This document shows positions 1-4,823 of a stretch of DNA of 5,668 nt, piece after piece (positions within the stretch are counted from its first letter, which is position 1; each line of letters starts with the position of its first letter). Under the pieces are notes generated by a model, which ran no database searches, had not been told where the DNA came from, and saw only the letters and a program-made list of their open reading frames with translations. A program made the position numbers and the translations under genes. Source of the DNA: Rhodanobacteraceae bacterium (GTDB taxonomy: Bacteria > Pseudomonadota > Gammaproteobacteria > Xanthomonadales > Rhodanobacteraceae); contig JAICHS010000159.1 in NCBI GenBank assembly GCA_025924775.1, positions 1 to 5,668 on the forward strand, given 5' to 3'.

Positions 1-540
1 AACATCGAAGGCAATCCGTTTGCGCCCGCCCGCGCCGGCTACCCTGGCTTGCTCGAAATCGTGCGCACGGCGCGGCCCACCCAGGCGACGCTGGTTCCGG
101 ACGCGGACGGGCAGGTCACTTCGGACCACGGTTTCGATCTGGGCCGCGACCTCGACCGGCTGGTGCCGCTGGTGGAAGTACTGAACCGCTGTGGATGCCG
201 CGTTTCGCTGTTTGTGGACGCCGGTAGCAACACGGGTTTCGAACGCGCGCGCGCACTCGGCGTCGCGCGGATCGAGCTGTACACCGGGCCGTACGCACAT
301 GCGTTCGCGGACGGCAACTACGCTGCCGAACTTCACCGCTGCGCGCAAACGGCGGCGCTGGCGGTTGCCGCGGGCCTCGCGGTCAACGCGGGGCACGACC
401 TCAACCAGCGCAACCTGCCGGCATTCCGGCGGGCCATCTCGCAGCTCGCGGAAGTTTCGATCGGCCATGCATTGATCTGCGAGGCACTATACGACGGCCT
501 GGCGCCGACGGTGCGGCGCTATCTTTCCGCGCTCGCATGA
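1..540 (+). CDS. pdxJ: Pyridoxine 5'-phosphate synthase, 3' part (5' end outside window)
   Basis: PdxJ catalyses the last ring-closing step of the DXP-dependent vitamin B6 pathway in the cytoplasm, condensing 1-deoxy-D-xylulose 5-phosphate with 3-amino-2-oxopropyl phosphate to give pyridoxine 5'-phosphate. The frame is open from base 1, so the start lies upstream; 179 residues are visible and about 70 are missing compared with the usual 240-255. Seen in sequence: NIEGNP at the very edge, whose Glu aligns with the catalytic Glu72 of E. coli; TLVPD; DHGFDL; VSLFVDA; IELYTGPYAHA; VNAGHDLN, which carries the conserved His; and IGHALI near the C-terminus. These are the phosphate-binding and active-site blocks of this TIM-barrel family, in the right order. 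The TGA stop ends at 540. The gene converges on the exb genes, so it is not part of their transcript. The NIEGNPFAP and GHDLN variants fit my memory of Xanthomonadales PdxJ. The TTG at 49 is an internal Leu codon, not the start. Confidence 0.96.
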   Translation, partial: NIEGNPFAPARAGYPGLLEIVRTARPTQATLVPDADGQVTSDHGFDLGRDLDRLVPLVEVLNRCGCRVSLFVDAGSNTGFERARALGVARIELYTGPYAHAFADGNYAAELHRCAQTAALAVAAGLAVNAGHDLNQRNLPAFRRAISQLAEVSIGHALICEALYDGLAPTVRRYLSALA

Positions 541-718
541 AAAAACCTGGTTTCGCAATCTGTCAGCAAGCAGCTTTCATCCCGTTATTTCGGGGCGCCT
601 GCGGCTGCATCGCAGGGAAACTCGGAATGGCGGCGATTTTTGCCGACATTCGGCGCCAGTCAGGTAAAGAAATGCCGCGCAATGCGCGGCATTTCCCAAA
701 CCTTGAGCCCCTAACCAA
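541..718. other. Intergenic region between convergent pdxJ and exbD2
   Basis: This 178-bp gap separates the convergent stops of pdxJ and exbD2. I see no credible gene: the open frame that crosses it on the plus strand runs into exbD2 antisense and has no family resemblance. Besides the terminator-like hairpin at 669-695, it holds two short dyads: CCTGCG...CGCAGG (598-603 and 611-616, 7-nt loop) and GCCGA-CAT-TCGGC (642-654). Neither is followed by a U-run on a relevant strand, so I do not call them terminators. Confidence 0.7.
669..695 (-). terminator. Hairpin terminator for the exb genes, possibly bidirectional
   Basis: Perfect 12-bp stem: GAAATGCCGCGC (669-680), loop AAT (681-683), GCGCGGCATTTC (684-695). 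On the minus strand it begins 23 nt after the exbD2 stop, and its 3' arm runs into a U-rich tail (ATTTCTTTACC), as expected of a Rho-independent terminator. On the plus strand the arm also ends ATTTC, but the next bases are CCCAAACC, so it would be a weaker terminator for pdxJ. The position between convergent genes supports the role. Confidence 0.75.
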
Positions 719-1159
719 TCACTGCGAGGAACCGTTCTTGGCCTTGCCGTGGGTGATGAAGCCCACGTGCACCATGCCTGCGTCCTTCGCCTCCTGCATC
801 ACCTTCCAGATGATGCTGTAGGGCGTGGTCTTGTCCGCGCGGATGTCCAGTTCCGGCTGCGGCGTGTTGCTGGCTTCGGCGCGCAGTTTGGCCGACAGAA
901 TGGCGTCGCTGATCAGGCTGTCGTTCCAGTACAGGGTTCCGTCGGCTTCGACGGCCAAGTCGATCGGCGGTACTTCAATCGGCACCGGCTTGGTGTTGGG
1001 ATCAGCCCGCGGCAGGTCGACCTTGACCTTGTGCGACATCAAGGGCGCCGTGATCATGAAGATGATCAGCAGCACCAGCATCACGTCCGCCAGCGGCGTC
1101 ACGTTGATCTCGGCCTTGGGAATCTCGCTGCCTGAGTTGTCACCCACGCTCATTGACAT
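719..1159 (-). CDS. exbD2: ExbD/TolR family protein, second copy (ExbD2)
   Basis: Inner-membrane component of the proton-driven TonB energising complex, 146 residues, close to the E. coli ExbD length of 141. Topology seen: a short cytoplasmic N-terminus, the signature INVTPLADVMLVLLIIFMI with one membrane helix at about residues 24-43, then a periplasmic domain (about 44-146) ending GMVHVGFITHGKAKNGSSQ. Asp25 (codon 1085-1087) is the membrane-embedded proton-carrying aspartate of the family. The start at 1159 is chosen because TGAGGA (1174-1169) sits 9 nt upstream and overlaps the exbD1 stop; the ATG at 1153, two codons in, is the alternative. Only 12 nt separate it from exbD1, which implies one transcript and possible translational coupling. 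Known for the family: in Xanthomonas campestris the equivalent exbD2 is not needed for ferric iron uptake but affects the plant interaction. Whether that holds here is unknown. The symbol is by position and similarity. Confidence 0.93.
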   Translation of the reverse strand: MSMSVGDNSGSEIPKAEINVTPLADVMLVLLIIFMITAPLMSHKVKVDLPRADPNTKPVPIEVPPIDLAVEADGTLYWNDSLISDAILSAKLRAEASNTPQPELDIRADKTTPYSIIWKVMQEAKDAGMVHVGFITHGKAKNGSSQ

Positions 1160-1171
1160 GACGTCAGGTCC

Positions 1172-1579
1172 TCACTTCTCGAAGCCGATTTTCTGCACGT
1201 TGTAGCGACGTGCTTCGGCCATCACTTCGGCCAGGTAGTTGTACTGGGTGTCGTCGGTGGCCTTGATGTGCACCTGTGGCTGGTCGTCCAGCGTCTTGGT
1301 ACCGATCGTGGCCAACTGCGCCTGCAGGTCGATGTTGCTGATCGGCACGTTGTCCCAAGTCATCGTGCCATCGGCCTGGATGAACAGCGTATGCGGCGTT
1401 GGCGGATTTTCCGGCGGCTTGACGTTGGGATTGGGCTGGGGCAGGTCGATCTTGATATTGTGCTGCACCAGCGGCGCGGTGATCATGAAGATCACCAGCA
1501 ACACCAGCATCACGTCGATGAGCGGGGTGATGTTGATGTCGGCGACGGGACCACCGCCGCTATTGGTACTCATGGCCAT
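1172..1579 (-). CDS. exbD1: ExbD/TolR family protein, first copy (ExbD1)
   Basis: Inner-membrane proton-channel subunit that works with ExbB and TonB; 135 residues. It shows the family signature INITPLIDVMLVLLVIFMI (membrane helix about 21-40) followed by TAPLVQHNIKIDLPQ and a periplasmic domain with a proline-rich stretch (PNPNVKPPENPPTP). Asp22 (codon 1514-1516) corresponds to E. coli ExbD Asp25, essential for proton transfer. The gene starts 12 nt after the exbB stop; AGAGGG directly after that stop, about 8 nt before the ATG at 1579, is a good ribosome binding site. The ATG at 1573 (two codons later) is a less well spaced alternative. It is clearly paralogous to the exbD2 that follows: both share ITPL/VTPL-x-DVMLVLL-x-IFMITAPL, but their periplasmic domains have diverged strongly. 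Being next to exbB, it is the likely main partner for iron uptake, by analogy with Xanthomonas. Confidence 0.95.
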   Translation of the reverse strand: MAMSTNSGGGPVADINITPLIDVMLVLLVIFMITAPLVQHNIKIDLPQPNPNVKPPENPPTPHTLFIQADGTMTWDNVPISNIDLQAQLATIGTKTLDDQPQVHIKATDDTQYNYLAEVMAEARRYNVQKIGFEK

Positions 1580-1591
1580 GAACGAACCCTC

Positions 1592-2413
1592 TTACTTCTT
1601 GGCCGCCGGCGGTGTGGCTGCTGCGGATGCCTGGCGCGCAATTGCGGCCGACCCGGTTTCCACGCGCGCACCCGTTGCGAAGAAGTCGTGCAGGTCGTGC
1701 GCGAATTCGTCGAAGTGGGCGATCGTGACGCGGTTGGCGCGCGAATAGGCGTTGTATGCGATGACCGCCGGGATGGCCGCGAACAGACCGATGGCGGTCA
1801 TGATCAGCGCCTGGCCGACCGGGCCCGCGACCGCCGAGATCGAGGACTCGCCACTGGCGCCCAGGTTGATCAAGGCGTAGTAGATGCCCATCACGGTACC
1901 CAGCAGGCCGACGAACACCGCGGCGGAACCGACCGTAGCCAGCAAGGTGAGGCCACCTTCGAGGTTGCGGCTTTCGCGTTCGACCGCCTGGCGCAACGCG
2001 CGATCGACGAACTCGGAACGGTTCAGCGCCTCGACCATGCGGCTGCCTTCATGCCGCTGATGATGCGCGGCCGCGGAGGCCGCTTCCAGCGCAATCTTGG
2101 AGAACGGTTCGGTACGCGGCTGCTTTTCCATCACGCGTACCGCATCCTGCGCGGAGGGCGTATCCCAGAACTTCTGGATCACCTTGTCCATGCGCGAACG
2201 CAGCAACGCGTTGCGGATCGCGATGGCGATGATGTAGTACCACGAAGAGATCGACATCACCACCAGCACGATCAATACGATGAAGTCGATCGCGTGGGCG
2301 AGCGGATGGGTCAGGATTTCGTGGAGAAAGTGACTCGCGCCAACCTGCTGCAGGGCTTGCGCGTTGGCATTGCCGACTGGTGCGGCGGCGGCGGAGGCTG
2401 CTTCTTGGATCAT
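1592..2413 (-). CDS. exbB: ExbB/TolQ/MotA family proton channel protein
   Basis: ExbB is the pentameric inner-membrane scaffold that houses ExbD and harvests the proton motive force for TonB. The 273-residue product shows an Ala-rich N-terminus, TM1 at about 42-66, a long cytoplasmic domain (about 67-156), TM2 at 157-178 containing GLLGTVMGI, TM3 at 200-222 containing ALIMTAIGLFAAIPAV, and a C-terminal tail ending in Ala/Pro/Lys. It is longer than E. coli ExbB (244). AGGAAGGG at 2428-2421 precedes the ATG at 2413 with about 7 nt spacing. With a constant offset of 25 from E. coli numbering, Thr148 and Thr181 are kept (Thr173, Thr206). Glu176, however, is Gln201 (codon CAG at 1811-1813), Pro141 is Val166, and Trp150 is Met175. 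Membership of the family and its role with tonB/exbD are secure from context; the effect of the substitutions is not known. TolQ is excluded because no tolR-tolA-tolB genes follow and tonB is adjacent. Confidence 0.94.
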   Translation of the reverse strand: MIQEAASAAAAPVGNANAQALQQVGASHFLHEILTHPLAHAIDFIVLIVLVVMSISSWYYIIAIAIRNALLRSRMDKVIQKFWDTPSAQDAVRVMEKQPRTEPFSKIALEAASAAAHHQRHEGSRMVEALNRSEFVDRALRQAVERESRNLEGGLTLLATVGSAAVFVGLLGTVMGIYYALINLGASGESSISAVAGPVGQALIMTAIGLFAAIPAVIAYNAYSRANRVTIAHFDEFAHDLHDFFATGARVETGSAAIARQASAAATPPAAKK

Positions 2414-2495
2414 GGCGCTACCCTTCCTTCAAGTTGTAGCAAGTGGAACACTGGTTGAAGAACTCTAATGGACGGAGACCTGTGGAACGTGAAAT

Positions 2496-3152
2496 CTACA
2501 TGACACCCTGGAGGCTGAAGTTGACCGGAACCCGGACTACGCCGCCAGCGGCTTTGCCATTGTGGACACCGGGATTGAACTTCCACTTGCGTGCGGCCTG
2601 TTCGGCAGCACGGTCAAGCTCCCGGTAACCGCTCGATTTCTCGATGGTGACGTTGGTCACCTCACCCTCGGCGTTGATGGTGATGTTGAGGATCACCTCA
2701 CCCTGGTGACCCTGGCGCATCGCCTGGATCGGGTACTGCGGAGGATTGCGGTTCTTGTAGCTGATGTCGATCGACGCCGAAACGTCAGCGGGCGGCGGCG
2801 GCGGCGCCGGTGGACGCGGCGGCGCAGCAGGGGTCGACATGGTCGAAAGCTCCTGCGGCGGCGGCGGCGCCGGCGGCGGGGGCATCGGCGGTGGCTTTTC
2901 CAGCTTGATTTCCTTCGGCGGCGGCTGCTTCGGCGGCTCCGGCGGCGGCGGCGGCGGGGGAGGTGGTGGCGGCGGCGGCGGAATGAACTGGACGCGCACG
3001 ATGGCCTGTTTGTTCGCCTGCTTGGCACCGGGCGGTGCCGCCGGCGCCAACAGCATGATGATGATGCCGGCGTGCAAGGCAATCGCGAACGCGATCGCAA
3101 TCGTGCGCCACCAGTTGAACCGTTTGCGGTCTCGAGCCGACGTACGTGCCAT
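2496..3152 (-). CDS. tonB: TonB energy transducer with a 14-proline tract
   Basis: TonB transmits energy from ExbB/ExbD to TonB-dependent outer-membrane receptors. The 218-residue protein has a basic N-terminus (residues 1-16), one membrane anchor (about 17-37), and a linker of residues 58-121 in which 40 of 64 residues are proline, including 14 in a row at 58-71. The globular C-terminal domain (about 128-218) carries the family pattern: YP at 140-141, GEVILNITIN, EGEV, EKSSGY, LDRAA and WKFNPG. The E. coli SxxxH motif of the anchor is here AxxxH (Ala23, His27), so the important His remains. The ATG at 3152 is chosen because the basic residues and anchor follow directly; the frame is open to a TTG at 3224, but that extension (WCRLGQRTVAAVG...) looks unrelated. 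No good Shine-Dalgarno precedes 3152. exbB follows after 82 nt, so cotranscription is likely but looser than within exbB-exbD1-exbD2. Confidence 0.94.
   Translation of the reverse strand: MARTSARDRKRFNWWRTIAIAFAIALHAGIIIMLLAPAAPPGAKQANKQAIVRVQFIPPPPPPPPPPPPPPEPPKQPPPKEIKLEKPPPMPPPPAPPPPQELSTMSTPAAPPRPPAPPPPPADVSASIDISYKNRNPPQYPIQAMRQGHQGEVILNITINAEGEVTNVTIEKSSGYRELDRAAEQAARKWKFNPGVHNGKAAGGVVRVPVNFSLQGVM
2940..2981 (-). repeat. Proline-codon tract in tonB (14 consecutive CCN codons)
   Basis: Codons 58-71 of tonB are all proline: five CCG, then CCA, CCA, CCT, CCC, then five CCG. It is a near-pure GC triplet repeat broken in the middle by other synonymous codons, as if drift or selection had interrupted a slipping array. 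Flanking segments down to 2790 continue in shorter CCG/CCN runs. Such tracts can vary in length by slippage and are a classic ribosome stall sequence relieved by EF-P. Confidence 0.9.
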
Positions 3153-3337
3153 CGTGATTGAACCAGTCGCTGACCTGTTGGGCCCCACTGCAGCTACCGT
3201 TCGCTGTCCGAGACGGCACCACAACCAAGGCGGCGGAAATAAAGTTTTAAAACGTTACACCAGTGTGACGAGTTTGCCTAGGGGGCAAAGGTCATATTCG
3301 TTGCTAGTTGCCCTGAAAAATAGCGCCAGACCACCGA
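3153..3337 (-). promoter_or_regulatory. tonB leader with three consecutive dyad symmetries
   Basis: The 185-bp gap between the TPR gene and tonB contains an AT-rich core amid GC-rich sequence and three adjacent dyads. These are TTTGCC-5nt-GGCAAA (3273-3289), the 18-bp CGTTACACCAGTGTGACG (3253-3270, one mismatch) and GTTTTAAAAC (3244-3253, perfect). They are placed 92-137 bp ahead of the tonB ATG, where operators and the promoter would be expected. I could not find a convincing -35/-10 pair, nor a Fur box of the GATAATGATAATCATTATC type. A T-run (TATTTTT, about 3316-3322 on the minus strand) lies 16-22 nt after the TPR stop, but without a strong stem before it. So tonB probably has its own regulated promoter; the exact elements are unassigned. 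Confidence 0.45.
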
Positions 3338-4705
3338 CTACTTTTTGTGGCCGAGCTGCTTCAACGTGCGTTGTGCATCGGCACGCGTTTCCGGATCCTG
3401 CGCTGCTTGCTCGTAAGCCGCACGCGCAGCGGCCTTGTCCTTCAACGCAAGCTCGGCGTTGCCGAGCGTGAGATACGCCGCACCTACGCGCTTGAACCCG
3501 CCCTTGGCGACGGCCTGTTTCAACGCATCCCGCGCCGCCTTGTGCTGATCGAGCTGCTCCAGCATCTGGCCGCGCAGAAAATCGACTTCGCCGGTCTTGG
3601 CATCGGGCGCGGCCTTGCCGTACGCGACGACCGCGTTCTTGTAATCGCCGGCGACCGCATAGGAATCGCCCAGCAACTTGTAGGAATCGTAGCCGGGCTG
3701 GACGATGCCCTTGCTCATGCCTTCCTGCAGCACACCTACGGCCTTCATCGCGTTGGTCTTGGGATTGGAGCTGTTCTGGCCGAGGTTGTCATACATCTTG
3801 GCCATGTTCATGTAACCGGCCTGGTCCTTGATCTGGCCGTTGGCGCGCGCACGCTCGAGCAGCGCCAGCGCCTTCTGGTCCTGATGCGCATTGATGTAGA
3901 TGGCGATGACATTCTGCAGCAGCGTGCTGTTGTTCGGATCCTTGGCCAGGGCGGCCTCGGCCAGCTTGGCGGCATCGTCGTACTTGTCCATCGCGAAGTA
4001 GCTGGCCATTTCGATCTGGTCCCAGCTGGCCTGCGGTTTGGTGGAAAGGGATTTGGCCTTCTGGATGGCCGCAACCGCCTGCGGGTATTTCTGCAACCGG
4101 TAGTAGGCGTTGCCCTGCAGCGCATACACGTCGGCAGACTGCGCGCCGCTTTCCTTGGTCCAGGTATCCAGCGTGGTCAAGGCATCGCTGTAATCCTCGT
4201 CGGCGATGTACATCTGCGCGAGGGTTTCAAGTCCCTGGAAGTAACTGTTGTTGTCCAGCGCGTTCGAATCGAGCGCCTGCTTTTGCAGCGCGATCGCGCC
4301 CTTGGTATCGCCCCCGCGATACTTCACCTGCGCAAGGCCAAGCATCGCGAGTGACTTGGCATAGGCGCTCTTGCCCGAATCGGCGATCGGCTGGAGATCC
4401 TTCAGCGCGGTGGCGGAGTCGCCGGAATTCGCGGCCGCAAGGCCCTCGTTGAGCGGCTTGGCTTCGCCGGGACCGACGCCGGTGACCTTGGGCTGCTTGC
4501 GGGTGGCGTTGGGGTACTGGTTCTTCTGTTCCTGCTCTCCCGATTTCTGGTTCGACTTCTTCGACTGCTGGTCGCACTTGCCCTGCAGCATCTGCATGTC
4601 GCTGCACTTCGATCCCGCCGATTGCGCGGAGGCAATGGCCGGCACGAGCGCCAAGGCAAGGGTGGAGCACAAGCCGCACACCAGCCAGCGGGAATCAAGC
4701 TTCAT
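3338..4705 (-). CDS. Secreted tetratricopeptide-repeat (TPR) protein upstream of tonB
   Basis: A 455-residue protein predicted to be exported to the periplasm. Residues 1-27 form a Sec signal peptide: MKLDSR, a hydrophobic stretch at 7-24, and cleavage after AIASA. There is no lipobox at the cleavage point. The mature N-terminus (28-84) is a polar, Gln/Lys/Ser/Asn-rich segment with two cysteines, Cys34 and Cys44. From about 85 to 452 it is helical repeat sequence of the TPR/Sel1-like kind, for example ALQGNAYYRLQKYPQAVAAI (195-214), LLGDSYAVAGDYKNAVVAYG and AYLTLGNAELALKDKAAARAAYEQA near the C-terminus. TPRs bind proteins, so a scaffold or partner role is likely, not catalysis. AAGAGG lies about 7 nt before the ATG at 4705, with a candidate promoter further up. 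It sits between gyrB and tonB. I do not recognise a named gene. The neighbourhood suggests a link to TonB function; that is inference. Confidence 0.9.
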   Translation of the reverse strand: MKLDSRWLVCGLCSTLALALVPAIASAQSAGSKCSDMQMLQGKCDQQSKKSNQKSGEQEQKNQYPNATRKQPKVTGVGPGEAKPLNEGLAAANSGDSATALKDLQPIADSGKSAYAKSLAMLGLAQVKYRGGDTKGAIALQKQALDSNALDNNSYFQGLETLAQMYIADEDYSDALTTLDTWTKESGAQSADVYALQGNAYYRLQKYPQAVAAIQKAKSLSTKPQASWDQIEMASYFAMDKYDDAAKLAEAALAKDPNNSTLLQNVIAIYINAHQDQKALALLERARANGQIKDQAGYMNMAKMYDNLGQNSSNPKTNAMKAVGVLQEGMSKGIVQPGYDSYKLLGDSYAVAGDYKNAVVAYGKAAPDAKTGEVDFLRGQMLEQLDQHKAARDALKQAVAKGGFKRVGAAYLTLGNAELALKDKAAARAAYEQAAQDPETRADAQRTLKQLGHKK

Positions 4706-4755
4706 CGGAACGCCTCTTGCGGGGGGAACCGTGCGTGTTGCAAACGGGGAGCGTG

Positions 4756-4785
4756 AGGGTAGCGCGTACGATGCGCAAACCTCAA
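4756..4785 (-). promoter_or_regulatory. Candidate sigma-70 promoter for the TPR gene
   Basis: On the minus strand TTGAGG (4785-4780) is followed after 18 bp by TACCCT (4761-4756). That is a fair -35 and a weak -10 hexamer, with a start near 4748 and a leader of about 43 nt ending in the AAGAGG ribosome site. The spacer contains an imperfect dyad, GCGCATCGTACGCGC. It lies within the 118-bp gyrB-TPR gap, the only place a dedicated promoter could be without entering gyrB. Read-through from gyrB is also possible, as I see no terminator after gyrB. Confidence 0.4.
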
Positions 4786-4823
4786 GTACCTGAAATGGAT
4801 TCGTTCATGCCGCGTGGTGCAAG

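Noticed and set aside
642..654. Dyad GCCGA-CAT-TCGGC as a second terminator
   Set aside because: Only a 5-bp stem, and on the minus strand it is followed by A residues, not U, so it does not look like a Rho-independent terminator.
537..821. Possible small plus-strand gene overlapping the pdxJ stop
   Set aside because: It has no convincing ribosome site, runs through the terminator hairpin and into exbD2 antisense, and shows no family resemblance.
1592..2413. TolQ (Tol-Pal system) instead of ExbB
   Set aside because: The gene is followed by two exbD-type genes and preceded by tonB; no tolA, tolB or pal is present in the window.
1268..2458. Long plus-strand open frame (396 codons) rich in Arg, His, Asp and Gly
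   Set aside because: It is antisense to exbB and exbD1, which have unmistakable family motifs; its composition is the typical mirror of a high-GC gene and it has no recognisable domain.
2414..2495. A separate exbB promoter with an extended -10 (TGCTACAAC) at 2433-2438 on the minus strand
   Set aside because: The start would fall almost on the exbB ribosome binding site and no -35 is evident; read-through from tonB is simpler.
3153..3224. N-terminal extension of TonB from the TTG at 3224
   Set aside because: It would place 24 unrelated residues before the basic segment and anchor, uses a rare start codon with no Shine-Dalgarno, and overlaps the likely promoter and leader.
2764..3471. Plus-strand frame encoding a long poly-glycine segment
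   Set aside because: The glycines are the antisense reading of the tonB proline codons; TonB on the minus strand explains the region fully.
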